Below are positions 51,881 to 60,019 of a stretch of DNA of 64,000 bases, piece after piece. Numbering within the stretch: position 1 is the stretch's first letter; each line of letters starts with the position of its first letter. The position numbers and the translations under genes are program-made. The notes under the pieces were generated by a model. The model was not told the DNA's origin. It saw only the letters and a list, made by a program, of their open reading frames with translations, and searched no databases. Source of the stretch: Neobacillus rhizophilus (GTDB lineage Bacteria; Bacillota; Bacilli; Bacillales; Cytobacillaceae); NCBI RefSeq assembly GCF_018343535.1, contig NZ_JAGYPF010000003.1, positions 124,001-188,000 of the forward strand. The letters are read 5' to 3'.

Positions 51881-52916
51881 CCGCATCCTCTCCATTACTC
51901 ATCACCGGGACCTTCACTTCAAGCCTCGTCCCCTTATTTTTCATACTGACAACCTTTAGCGTACCGCCAATTTCCAGCGCCCGCTCATGCATATTCTGCA
52001 TGCCATAAGAGCCGGCTTTCGCAGACTCAACCTCAAAACCAAGCCCATCATCGACAACCCGCATGATAATCAGATGGTCCCTCTTAATTAACAGCACTTC
52101 CAGTTTTTTTGCCTTCGCATGCCGTAATGTGTTGGAAACCGATTCCTGAAGAATCCGGAAAAGATGATCCTCGACACCCTTATCAAGCTGAAATTCCTCA
52201 ACCTTCCACTGAATATCCATTGTTACCTTTTGCCTTAATTCGAGCAGCAGCTCTTCAATTCCTTCCTGCAGCGATTTGTTCTTTAAGGCAATCGGACGCA
52301 GATGAAGAAGAAGTGCCCGCATCTCAAGCTGGGATTGATGAATCATTTCCTCCACCATTTTTAACTGTTTTGACTCAAAGGATTCCGCAGATACTTCCCT
52401 CGTCTCATTGATGGCTGACATCATCATCGAGGCTGCAAATAGCTGCTGGCTGACGGAGTCGTGTAGTTCTCTTGCTAACCGATTCCGCTCCTGTTCAATA
52501 ATTTCCTGGATGCGTGCTTCCTGATCCTCGACCTTTTCGGTAGCAAGCCGTTGCGAAAGCTTTGCCTGCTCGGCGAGCTGTTTGCCGATTTTTTCAATTC
52601 GTCCGGCAATCGCCTGCATTTCTGCCACCGGCTGCTTGCCGGTAACATCCGTATACCTTCCCTCCTCCAATTGATGGAGGGAGTGTTCAATACTGTGAAA
52701 CTGCCTTCGCCAAAAAAGCCCCGTCACAGCACCAAGCAGAATCCCGCCAGCAATACTGAAAGCAGGAACAAAAATGATAATCGGAATATCCATGAAATTT
52801 CTCGTCCACAGTTCCGACCAATTTTCCAAAACTACCGTAAAAACGGCAGTAATCATAATCGCCAAACCTAAGGCAAAACCGATACTCCACACTATCTGAC
52901 GGCCTGTTGTACTCAT
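51873..52916 (-). CDS. liaS: Cell envelope stress histidine kinase LiaS
   Basis: A 347-residue kinase with two N-terminal helices joined by a very short extracytoplasmic loop, so it is an intramembrane-sensing type. HAMP follows, then HisKA_3 with the phospho-His in [20 protein letters not shown], and the ATPase domain ([20 protein letters not shown]). It phosphorylates LiaR and is held off by LiaF. Its ATGA start overlaps the liaF stop by four bases. Confidence 0.9.
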   Translation of the reverse strand: MSTTGRQIVWSIGFALGLAIMITAVFTVVLENWSELWTRNFMDIPIIIFVPAFSIAGGILLGAVTGLFWRRQFHSIEHSLHQLEEGRYTDVTGKQPVAEMQAIAGRIEKIGKQLAEQAKLSQRLATEKVEDQEARIQEIIEQERNRLARELHDSVSQQLFAASMMMSAINETREVSAESFESKQLKMVEEMIHQSQLEMRALLLHLRPIALKNKSLQEGIEELLLELRQKVTMDIQWKVEEFQLDKGVEDHLFRILQESVSNTLRHAKAKKLEVLLIKRDHLIIMRVVDDGLGFEVESAKAGSYGMQNMHERALEIGGTLKVVSMKNKGTRLEVKVPVMSNGEDADD

Positions 52917-53647
52917 ATGCGGGTCACCTCTAAATTCCCGACGATGAGCGATGTAAAGATTTTCACCTTGTGCTCGGCCTCTTCATAGCCCGGTGTTTTT
53001 AATTGAAAAACCTGGTTAAACATTTTCCGTTCATGATGTTCTAAAACAACAGAGGAACCTACCAGGCAGGAATGCTGGACACTGACGTCCACCTCATACG
53101 GGACGAGAATCTGCACATTCCCAATCAAGTTGCGGATAAATATGACTGTTTCCCCTTTAGGCAGCATCGTATAGCTAAGGTCAATGATTGTGTCGCCGAT
53201 GCCGGCCTGGATATTGATATCATTCCATTCATAAACACCGACCGGCGTTTTTTGCTGGCCCAAAAAGATATTCTCAAACAAAGGCTTTGTTTGAATGAGA
53301 GTTTCTTCTTTTTCTGTATTCTCCGTTTCGATGATTTGCAGATCAATTTTATTGGGATTCTTTTTCGAGGTAATAAACTGTATAAAAAAGTGCAGTAAAA
53401 TCGCTAATAGAAAAAATTTAAAGGTCATCATGTTTAAAACGCTGATGACAAAGAAAAAGATTCCGCCGATGAATAGAAGTTTGCCAAGCTTTTTTCCGGA
53501 CCTTTTTCGGCCCAGATAGACCATGCCGCCTGCTATAAATAAAGAGAAAATGAGCCCGCTGTTGAAAAATAATATTTCTAATAGCAATATGACCACGCCG
53601 ACAAGCATCAGCCAGCCTAAATAGTCATTTTTTACATTTTTAAACAT
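52913..53647 (-). CDS. liaF: LiaF, inhibitor of LiaRS signalling
   Basis: A 244-residue protein with about four N-terminal helices (GWLMLVGVVILLLEILFF onward) and a C-terminal soluble domain: TPVGVYEWNDINIQAGIGDT, IIDLSYTMLPKGETVIFIRN, IGNVQILVPYEVDVSVQHSC. This is the LiaF/VraT plan. LiaF represses LiaS in the absence of envelope stress. It is the first gene of liaFSR and starts 80 bp past liaH, after a terminator hairpin. Confidence 0.9.
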   Translation of the reverse strand: MFKNVKNDYLGWLMLVGVVILLLEILFFNSGLIFSLFIAGGMVYLGRKRSGKKLGKLLFIGGIFFFVISVLNMMTFKFFLLAILLHFFIQFITSKKNPNKIDLQIIETENTEKEETLIQTKPLFENIFLGQQKTPVGVYEWNDINIQAGIGDTIIDLSYTMLPKGETVIFIRNLIGNVQILVPYEVDVSVQHSCLVGSSVVLEHHERKMFNQVFQLKTPGYEEAEHKVKIFTSLIVGNLEVTRI

Positions 53648-53680
53648 CGGTTCACCTCTCCTCTCGTTATATGTATGGGC

Positions 53681-53705
53681 AAAAGGCGTAGGACCCTACG
53701 CCTTC
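53681..53705 (-). terminator. Hairpin terminator between liaH and liaFSR
   Basis: Perfect stem AAGGCGTAGG/CCTACGCCTT with a 2-base centre and a TTTTG tail on the minus strand. It would separate a strong liaIH transcript from weaker readthrough into liaFSR, as in B. subtilis. Confidence 0.8.
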
Positions 53706-53729
53706 ATTCTTAAGAATACCATGTTTTGG

Positions 53730-54380
53730 TTAAGAAATGGACTTGCTTTCTTCCAATTTTATGTTTTTTTCTAATTCGGCAACCCTTGCGTCAATCGTGC
53801 TGCGGTAATATGAGCTGTTCACCTTGTGTTCAAGGCCGTCAAGATAGTTCTCAATATCCTTGAAGCGGGAGAAGGCTTTATCCGAATAGGTATTATTGGA
53901 GTCTAATACCTGATTCATGCGCTGGTTGGCACGCGTGACGTTCTCACGGCCCATCAGTTCCATCCGGCGAAGCTGCATGTCTTTCAGCTTATGCTTCATT
54001 TCTTCATATTTTCTTTCCAATTCCCCAAGCTGACCTTTTGTTTGTTCAAGTGAGGCACTTAGGCGCTCAACACGGGCAGCATATTGTTGGAGTTCGCTTT
54101 GAGCAAATTGATATAACTCTTCCTCGCCGGCTTTCGCAGCCACTTCGGCTTGATACTTTCTTTTCGCGGCCATTTCCGAAGCCTGATGGAGTTCTTTTGT
54201 AAATTCATCCCGCAGACGGTACTGACGTTCTACCAGTTTTCTTACCTTTTCAGTTTCCTGCTCGCTTTCACGAAGATATTGATTCAGCAGGGCAATCGGG
54301 TTTTTGTTTTCCTTTTGGTCAAGTGCCTCATGTAAATCGGCTAAAACAGTGTTTTTAATTCTTGTAAATAAGTTGGTCAT
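53730..54380 (-). CDS. liaH: LiaH, PspA/IM30 family phage-shock protein
   Basis: A 216-residue coiled-coil protein: TNLFTRIKNTVLADLHEALD (membrane-binding amphipathic start), NPIALLNQYLRESEQETEKV (PspA signature), then long heptads through KHKLKDMQLRRMELMGRENV. LiaH forms rings that protect the membrane. ATG 54380 has correct spacing from AAAGGAG; ATG 54386 is too close. It is preceded by liaI. Confidence 0.9.
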   Translation of the reverse strand: MTNLFTRIKNTVLADLHEALDQKENKNPIALLNQYLRESEQETEKVRKLVERQYRLRDEFTKELHQASEMAAKRKYQAEVAAKAGEEELYQFAQSELQQYAARVERLSASLEQTKGQLGELERKYEEMKHKLKDMQLRRMELMGRENVTRANQRMNQVLDSNNTYSDKAFSRFKDIENYLDGLEHKVNSSYYRSTIDARVAELEKNIKLEESKSIS

Positions 54381-54401
54381 GATCATACTCTCCTTTAAAT
54401 A

Positions 54402-54749
54402 TTAGTTTTTGTTTAGATCGGTCCATTGTTTTTCAAAATTAACGAATGGATCGGATTCTTCCTTAAACTTGATAGTTTTGTTTTGATTCCATTTTTTGTA
54501 GATGATATATAGCACATATGCTGCGACGGCACCGATGATGGCAGGTACATTATGGAAAGCTGCCATCAGGACGATGAATCCGATAATCCCAAGACCTATT
54601 TTTGCCCAGATGGAATCTGCTTTTAAAAATTGCTTTGCTATGAAGTAAAGAAGCACCAGGCTGACCACTAATCCTACCATTGGACCGATAGTGGAAAGTA
54701 ACACCACTGCAGCGATACCCCCCGCAACCAATAAACCAAACTTTTTCAT
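54402..54749 (-). CDS. liaI: LiaI-like membrane protein
   Basis: A 115-residue protein with two pairs of hydrophobic segments (FGLLVAGGIAAVVLLSTIGP, VGLVVSLVLLYFIAKQF; IGLGIIGFIVLMAAFHNVPA, IIGAVAAYVLYIIYKKW) and a short acidic tail. LiaI anchors LiaH at the membrane. It is the first gene of the operon, directly upstream of liaH. ATG 54749 is used; a GTG at 54761 lies inside the ribosome-site region. liaG, present between liaH and liaF in B. subtilis, is absent. Confidence 0.83.
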   Translation of the reverse strand: MKKFGLLVAGGIAAVVLLSTIGPMVGLVVSLVLLYFIAKQFLKADSIWAKIGLGIIGFIVLMAAFHNVPAIIGAVAAYVLYIIYKKWNQNKTIKFKEESDPFVNFEKQWTDLNKN

Positions 54750-54840
54750 TTCGTTGTTCACTCCCTTTCTTTATCTTGATTTCATCTTACCTTTTTTCCA
54801 TGGTTTCCATAATTGCGCTAGAGCTTGATTTTTGGATAGG

Positions 54841-54854
54841 TCTAGAGTCTTAGA
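54841..54854 (-). promoter_or_regulatory. Candidate LiaR-type palindrome upstream of liaI
   Basis: TCTAAGACTCTAGA on the minus strand, an imperfect palindrome about 95 bp before the liaI start. Related LiaR/VraR/CesR sites contain AGACT-like arms, so it is a plausible operator; the match was made from memory. Confidence 0.35.
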
Positions 54855-54879
54855 AGGGATCGGCCCGAAGAAACATAAA

Positions 54880-54985
54880 GAAAACTCGCCGATTGGCGAG
54901 CCCCAAAGGGCGAAGACAGAGGCGTAGTTGCACTTATGCGTTAAGAAAGTATAAATTTGATAAAATTTATACTTTCTTATTAGCC
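54880..54985 (+). repeat. Structured intergenic repeat, copy 5 (most complete)
   Basis: CTCGCC-GATT-GGCGAG, CCC-CAAA-GGG, CGAAGACAGAGGCGTAG, CACTTATGCG, then a long stem TTAAGAAAGTATAAATTT/AAATTTATACTTTCTTA and the tail TTAGCC. It lies between the lia promoter and the terminator of the LysM-CAP gene. Confidence 0.87.
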
Positions 54986-55019
54986 AAAAAAGGCCAGTTT
55001 CCTACGAAACCGACCCTTC
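54985..55019 (-). terminator. Terminator of the LysM-CAP gene
   Basis: Stem GGTCGGTTTC/GAAACTGGCC with G-U pairs, then TTTTTT on the minus strand, 8 bp past the stop. Confidence 0.8.
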
Positions 55020-55026
55020 TTCCATG

Positions 55027-55638
55027 TTATTTAGATATAAACATTTGCACCCAATAATGTCCGTATGAACCGCCCTTTGCGTAACCAACGCCGATATAAG
55101 TGTTAGAGCTTAAAATGTTGGCGCGGTGCCCAGAGCTGTTCATCCATGACTGAACCACAGAGGCCGGTGTTGTCTGCCCAGCAGCAATGTTCTCAGCTGC
55201 GCTGCGATAGGAAATTCCAAAACTCTTCATCATTGTAAATGGACTTCCATACGTAGGGCTTGTGTGGCTAAAATAACCCTTGTCCCGCATATCCATCGCT
55301 TTATAGCGGGCAACCCGTGAAAGCTCCCAATCCGCGGTCATCGGCTTTAAGCCATTTTTCGCCCGTTCTTGATTGGTCAATTGAATGACTTGATTCTCAA
55401 TTGATTTTACACCGCCTAAATCCGGAATCGTTACCTTTTGGCCTGGATAGATGAGAGCCGGATTTTTAAACTGGGGATTTGCGGAGATAATTTCCGAGAG
55501 ACCTACCTGATACCTGACTGCAATTTTCCAAAGCGAGTCTCCCGGCTGAACCGTATAGATTTGCTGGGCAAATGACACGCTTGGGATACAAAATAGAGCT
55601 AGCAAAAACAAGAAACTAAACCATAGAGATTTTTTCAT
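55027..55638 (-). CDS. Secreted LysM-CAP domain protein (YkwD-like)
   Basis: A 203-residue exported protein. A signal peptide (MKKSLWFSFLFLLALFCIPS, cleavage near SFA-QQ) is followed by a LysM domain (IYTVQPGDSLWKIAVRYQVG...LIYPGQKVTIPD) that binds peptidoglycan. A CAP/SCP domain follows with LTNQERAKNGLKPM, YFSHTSPTYGSPF, SAAENIAAGQ, SWMNSSGHRANIL and IGVGYA. The His-Glu-His pattern of CAP proteins is present. Function of bacterial CAP proteins is unclear; in Bacillus they are often spore- or wall-associated. ATG 55638 follows GGAGGTG. Confidence 0.88.
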   Translation of the reverse strand: MKKSLWFSFLFLLALFCIPSVSFAQQIYTVQPGDSLWKIAVRYQVGLSEIISANPQFKNPALIYPGQKVTIPDLGGVKSIENQVIQLTNQERAKNGLKPMTADWELSRVARYKAMDMRDKGYFSHTSPTYGSPFTMMKSFGISYRSAAENIAAGQTTPASVVQSWMNSSGHRANILSSNTYIGVGYAKGGSYGHYWVQMFISK

Positions 55639-55747
55639 TTTACACCTCCTCCGAATATAGAATTTTGATTTCAGGCTCAAAATATACAGGGAAGGATAAA
55701 TATAATTTAAAGCCGATGCTACGAGGCTTGTGGAGGCCTAAAAACAA

Positions 55748-56128
55748 GTGAAAGACATTTCTTGGATGACTTATATTATGTTAATTTTGGCGAGCTATCG
55801 TTTTACCCATTTAATCGTTTTTGATAAAATCACAGAATCCATTCGCAGGCCATTTATGAAAAAAGTGGAGGTGAAAATGGAGAACGGGGAGGTACATACC
55901 AAGGAGGTCCCAAAATCCCTGTTTGGTTACTTATTAAAGTGTTATTGGTGTGCCGGTGTCTGGAGCGCGATTATTCTGGGAGGCGCCTATTTGATTTTTC
56001 CCAAAATAACTTTAGTTTTTATTTTTATTTTTTCCATTGCCGGAGGCCAATCCATTATTGAGACGTTTGTCGGCGTCAATATTAAAAAAGTTGATTATTA
56101 TTCTGAGTTAAAGAAAAAGGATAATTAG
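55748..56128 (+). CDS. yjcA: DUF1360 sporulation protein YjcA
   Basis: A 126-residue membrane protein with helices at both ends. ILASYRFTHLIVFDKITESIRRPF and FGYLLKCYWCAGVWSAIILGG, with the CYWCAGVW motif, define DUF1360. B. subtilis YjcA is a sporulation-associated member with unknown function. The start is GTG 55748 after GTGGAGG. It is followed by a 53-residue gene after 55 bp. Confidence 0.82.
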   Translation: MKDISWMTYIMLILASYRFTHLIVFDKITESIRRPFMKKVEVKMENGEVHTKEVPKSLFGYLLKCYWCAGVWSAIILGGAYLIFPKITLVFIFIFSIAGGQSIIETFVGVNIKKVDYYSELKKKDN

Positions 56129-56183
56129 CAAGATTATTTCCCCTTGCGCATATATTTTTAAAAAGATTTTAAGGGGGAATATC

Positions 56184-56345
56184 GTGGGTGTCTGGTGGGT
56201 TACGACAATTGGCATGGTGATTTGTCTTGGTCTTGCAGGTGGTGTATTGGTTCACTTTCTAAGAAGTGCCTTGGATATTGAAGACTCGACCCGTATAGAT
56301 AAAATCGACAGCAATACCGAAACCCAATTTACAGACAAGTCTTAA
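56184..56345 (+). CDS. Small single-helix membrane protein, 53 residues
   Basis: GTG start after AAGGGGG. The product starts MGVWWVTTIGMVICLGLAGG, continues VLVHFLRSALDIEDSTRIDK and ends IDSNTETQFTDKS. It has one membrane helix (about 4-25) and a polar acidic tail. No family recognised. It is followed by a good terminator. Confidence 0.65.
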   Translation: MGVWWVTTIGMVICLGLAGGVLVHFLRSALDIEDSTRIDKIDSNTETQFTDKS

Positions 56346-56366
56346 ATGGTGAAAATAATTGAACGG

Positions 56367-56396
56367 AACCCTGTTTAACGCAGGGTTTTTTTTTAT
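56367..56396 (+). terminator. Terminator after the 53-residue gene
   Basis: Stem AACCCTG/CAGGGTT with a short loop and nine T. Confidence 0.87.
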
Positions 56397-56469
56397 TTTA
56401 TAAACTTACATTGATTTTTCAATTTAGGAAAAATTAAACATGAGATTATTTTGGTAATGGAGGGTATTT

Positions 56470-57999
56470 ATGAGTTCTAATAAAATTCCAAGGTTTCCGA
56501 AGCCTTATTGGCGGGAAATTGAATTGCCTTCTTTTGAAGCCTTAAATGAGGATTTGTCTGTTGATGTGGCTATAGTCGGCGCTGGAATAACCGGTATCAC
56601 CGCTGCCTATTTATTGACACAGGAAGGCCTGAAGGTCGCAATTTTGGAGGCCGGCACTGTGTTAAACGGCACTACAGGTCATACGACCGCTAAATTAACG
56701 GCCCAGCATGACATTATTTATGATGAATTAATTAGCCATTTTGGCGAGGAAAAAGCCCGGCAGTATTACGAATCAACCTCTTCGGCTATTGAGTTCGTGG
56801 AACGGCTTGTAAATGAAAAAGGAATTGACTGTGATTTTAGCAAGGAAGATGCCTATGTTTATGCCACTACGGAGCAGTCGAAGAAGAAGCTTGGAACCGA
56901 ATCGGAAGCCTACCAGCGCTTGGGGATTCCTGGCACGTTAAAGGATACGATTCCTTTTAATATTCAAGTCACAGGAGCCTTGGCCATGCACAACCAGGCT
57001 CAGTATCATCCGTTGAAGTTTTTGCGGGCACTTTTGGATGAAGCAGTGAAAGCCGGCTGTCAGGTTTATGAACATACGACGGCTTGGGATATTGAGGATG
57101 CGGAAGGTCCGCAGCCTGTGGTAGTAACCAAAGGAGGCAATCGTGTAGCCTGCAAGCATATCATCATGGCTTCGCATTTTCCTTTTTACGATAAACCGGG
57201 GCTATATTTTGCAAGAATGTATGCCAGCAGATCCTACGCAATTGGAATCAAGACGGATAAAGAGTTTCCCGGCGGCATGTATATCAGCGCCGACGACCCG
57301 CCCCGCTCCATCCGTTATACGCCTATAGATGGGGAAAAGTTGATTATTGTGGGCGGCGAGAAGCATAAAACTGGCCAGGGCGAAGACACGATGAAGCATT
57401 TTGAAGCCTTGGAGGCATTTGCTGAAGAGGTATTTGGGATTAAGGAATATGCCTACCGCTGGTCCGCGCAGGATTTGATCACTTTGGACAAGGTTCCGTA
57501 TATCGGCCCGATTACGGAAGACCGGTTGAATGTTTTGCTGGCGACCGGATTTAAGAAGTGGGGCATGACGACAGGCATTTTTGCCGGGCATCTGCTTCGT
57601 GATTATGTATTGGGCCGGGACAATCCTTATAAAGACCTGTATTCTCCGCACCGGTTCAATGCTGACCCTGAATTAAAAAATGTCATTACGTCGAACTTGG
57701 ACGTTGCCAAGCATCTTATTAAAGGGAAAATTGAATTTGTTCCGAAGGATGCAGATGAGTTGGTTGCCGGTGAGGGCTGTTCCGTCATGTTTAACGGAAA
57801 AAGAGCCGGGGGCTACAAGGATGATTACGGCAAACTTTTTGTGGTAGACACCACCTGCACCCATCTCGGCTGCGAATGTGAGTGGAACCATGCCGAAAAG
57901 ACCTGGGACTGCCCATGCCACGGTTCCCGGTATTCCTTTAAAGGCGAAGTGATCGAAGGTCCGGCCAAGGAAGGATTGGAATTGCTGTCGGAAGGGTGA
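56470..57999 (+). CDS. yhfW: FAD oxidoreductase with Rieske [2Fe-2S] domain, YhfW
   Basis: A 509-residue fusion of a DAO-type FAD oxidoreductase and a C-terminal Rieske domain. The N terminus has VDVAIVGAGITGITAAYLLTQ and LNGTTGHTTAKLTAQHD. The Rieske ligands are CTHLGC and CPCHGS (two Cys, two His) near 465-490. Length and order match YhfW of B. subtilis. The substrate is unknown; the Rieske centre suggests electron transfer from the flavin to an external acceptor. ATG 56470 follows GGAGGG. It is monocistronic and followed by repeat array B. Confidence 0.88.
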   Translation: MSSNKIPRFPKPYWREIELPSFEALNEDLSVDVAIVGAGITGITAAYLLTQEGLKVAILEAGTVLNGTTGHTTAKLTAQHDIIYDELISHFGEEKARQYYESTSSAIEFVERLVNEKGIDCDFSKEDAYVYATTEQSKKKLGTESEAYQRLGIPGTLKDTIPFNIQVTGALAMHNQAQYHPLKFLRALLDEAVKAGCQVYEHTTAWDIEDAEGPQPVVVTKGGNRVACKHIIMASHFPFYDKPGLYFARMYASRSYAIGIKTDKEFPGGMYISADDPPRSIRYTPIDGEKLIIVGGEKHKTGQGEDTMKHFEALEAFAEEVFGIKEYAYRWSAQDLITLDKVPYIGPITEDRLNVLLATGFKKWGMTTGIFAGHLLRDYVLGRDNPYKDLYSPHRFNADPELKNVITSNLDVAKHLIKGKIEFVPKDADELVAGEGCSVMFNGKRAGGYKDDYGKLFVVDTTCTHLGCECEWNHAEKTWDCPCHGSRYSFKGEVIEGPAKEGLELLSEG

Positions 58000-58080
58000 A
58001 TTTGGTAGAATAGGTGCGGATTATGACCTAAGATGTGGGTAACGACCTTCGTTGACCAATAGTCAAAGGACACCCAGTTG

Positions 58081-58195
58081 GATATCTACAAATTTTTAGC
58101 GGATATCTACAATTTTTCAAGGATATCTACAAATTTTTAGCAGATATCAACAAAAATTCAAAGATATCTACAAATTTCAGTGGATATCTACAATT
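58081..58195 (+). repeat. Periodic repeat array B (GGATATCTACAAATT units)
   Basis: Six TATC cores start near 58083, 58104, 58124, 58145, 58165 and 58185, with 20 or 21 bp spacing. Copy 4 reads TATCAACAA. The best unit is GGATATCTACAAATTTTTAG. It is the same sequence type as array A, 34 kb away. It lies between yhfW and the terminator of a small gene. Confidence 0.88.
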
Positions 58196-58208
58196 CGACC
58201 TTTCTCCC

Positions 58209-58250
58209 CAAAAAAAAACGCCTCCCAGTCGCTCAAGGGAGGCGTTTTTA
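58209..58250 (-). terminator. Terminator of the 46-residue gene
   Basis: Perfect 9-bp stem ACGCCTCCC/GGGAGGCGT with a TTTTTTTTT run on the minus strand. Confidence 0.9.
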
Positions 58251-58256
58251 TCTCAG

Positions 58257-58397
58257 TTATCTAGGGTTCCCGTGCGGACGGTTCTGTTTTAATGCTTCAC
58301 CAGTTTCAAATTCAACCAATTCAGAGCTTGTTTTCATGGCTTTCTTGCGGTTGTTATTACGCTGGGCATTCGCGTTGCCGAGTTTCGTTCTACCCAC
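58257..58397 (-). CDS. Small basic hydrophilic protein, 46 residues
   Basis: GTG start nine bases after AAAGGAG. The product starts MGRTKLGNANAQRNNNRKKA, continues MKTSSELVEFETGEALKQNR and ends PHGNPR. It is Asn/Arg/Lys-rich and probably disordered, reminiscent of small spore-associated proteins, but no family is recognised. Promoter, ribosome site and terminator support a real gene. Confidence 0.65.
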   Translation of the reverse strand: MGRTKLGNANAQRNNNRKKAMKTSSELVEFETGEALKQNRPHGNPR

Positions 58398-58453
58398 ACT
58401 AATCAGCTCCTTTTTTAAAAAGTCATTGATAGTATGAGTGAAAACAAAATGAC

Positions 58454-59923
58454 TTATTCTAAACTTAAAAAAGGTGCTTTTCTTAATTTTGTCAGCTGTT
58501 CGAAGGCATAGGCCGCCTCAATCAAAACCGGTTCGCTGTAGGCGGTTCCGGCAAACGTGATCCCCACCGGCTCACCACTAACAGTAAACCCGGCCGGCAC
58601 AGCGATGGATGGATAGCCCGCTTTGGCGCTAATGTGTGACCCTTCATCACCTGGAAAAACAATTGCATCCAACCGATATTTTTCCAAAGCATAATCAATT
58701 CCTTGCTCTGTCGAATGATATAAGTCGAATTCCAACGCATCCACATAAGCAGACTCTGTTAAAGATCCGCTTGTCTGTTCGGACTCCAGCAGCACTGCCT
58801 GGCCATATTTCAGCATTCTCTCTTCATCCGCATGGTTAAACGCAATCAAGTCACGCAAGCTGCGAACTTTAATGGATGGGTGTAAACCATTCAAATAGGC
58901 ATTCAGGTCTGGCTTAAATTCATATGTTAACACATCATATTTCCATTCCGCTTTGGCGCAAGGAATTTCAATTTTCTCCACCACTTCCGCACCAGATGAT
59001 TTCAAAGCCTCCACCGCAGCCTTAAAAACTTCTTGCTTTTCCTTCGTTAAAAGCTCAAGGAACCCATCAACCGCGATGCCAATCCTTTTACCTGCCAGAC
59101 CGTCCTTAAGAAGACTTTTTGAAAAATCGACCCCGGCCAGCGGATTCGTCAACGTAATCTGGTCTGCCTTATCTCTGCCGCATAAGGCGCCTAGGAGAAT
59201 CGCAGCATCCTCCACCGTTCTTGCCATCGGTCCTGCTGTATCCTGAGTATGAGCAATTGGAATAATCCCGCGGCGGCTAATCAGCCCGACTGTCGGTTTA
59301 ATGCCGACTAGCGAATTCTGACAGGAAGGATTTAAAATCGACCCAGAAGTTTCCGTCCCAACCGCGGCTGCCGCGAAATTGGCAGCCACTGCTGCACCCG
59401 AGCCCGAACTGGACCCGCCGACATCAAATTCGCCTGGACCATACGGATTTAATACTTGACCGCCGCGCGAGCTGTAGCCGCTTTTCATTCCATATGCCAT
59501 GAAATTGGCCCATTCCGTCATATTTGTTTTTCCAAGAATAACCGCACCTGCTTTGCGTAATTGCTCGACTACATAGGAGTCCTTCAAGGCAATAGAATCC
59601 TTTAAAGCTAGCGACCCAGCACTGGTATGCATTTTGTCATGAGTGTCAATATTGTCCTTTATTAAAATCGGAACGCCATGCAGCGGACTGCGCGGCCCCT
59701 TCACTTTTCGTTCTACATCAAGTGCTTCCGCTATCTGTAAGGCATCTGGATTTATTTCCAGAACCGAATGAATCTCCTTATCATAAACTGAAATCCGTTT
59801 TAAATATAACAGGACCAATTCCTTGGATGTAAGCTCGCCGCTTTCTAATTTTTCTTGAATTTCACTAATGGTGACTTCCCCAAGCCATTCTTCAAAAAAC
59901 GTTTTTAATTTTGGACTTTGCAT
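58454..59923 (-). CDS. Amidase (amidase signature family)
   Basis: A 489-residue member of the amidase signature family. The Ser-cisSer-Lys triad is seen as Lys in VPILIKDNIDTHD, Ser in DVGGSSSGSGAAVAANF and Ser in GTETSGSILNPSCQNS. It follows the layout of GatA-like amidases but stands alone without gatC or gatB, so it is more likely a broad amide hydrolase than a tRNA amidotransferase. An ATG at 59923 is preferred over the GTG at 59926. Confidence 0.85.
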   Translation of the reverse strand: MQSPKLKTFFEEWLGEVTISEIQEKLESGELTSKELVLLYLKRISVYDKEIHSVLEINPDALQIAEALDVERKVKGPRSPLHGVPILIKDNIDTHDKMHTSAGSLALKDSIALKDSYVVEQLRKAGAVILGKTNMTEWANFMAYGMKSGYSSRGGQVLNPYGPGEFDVGGSSSGSGAAVAANFAAAAVGTETSGSILNPSCQNSLVGIKPTVGLISRRGIIPIAHTQDTAGPMARTVEDAAILLGALCGRDKADQITLTNPLAGVDFSKSLLKDGLAGKRIGIAVDGFLELLTKEKQEVFKAAVEALKSSGAEVVEKIEIPCAKAEWKYDVLTYEFKPDLNAYLNGLHPSIKVRSLRDLIAFNHADEERMLKYGQAVLLESEQTSGSLTESAYVDALEFDLYHSTEQGIDYALEKYRLDAIVFPGDEGSHISAKAGYPSIAVPAGFTVSGEPVGITFAGTAYSEPVLIEAAYAFEQLTKLRKAPFLSLE

Positions 59924-59990
59924 CACGTTTCCCCTCCAATTTCACCTCTTATTATTCAAGAAAGTTACCTAAAATCCTTTTCCATTATGA

Positions 59991-60018
59991 AAAAAAGGCT
60001 GTGGAAAATCCACAACCC
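59991..60018 (-). terminator. Terminator of the helicase gene
   Basis: Stem GGGTTGTGGA/TCCACAGCC with a short loop and TTTTTTTC on the minus strand, adjacent to the stop. Confidence 0.85.
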
Positions 60019-60019
60019 T

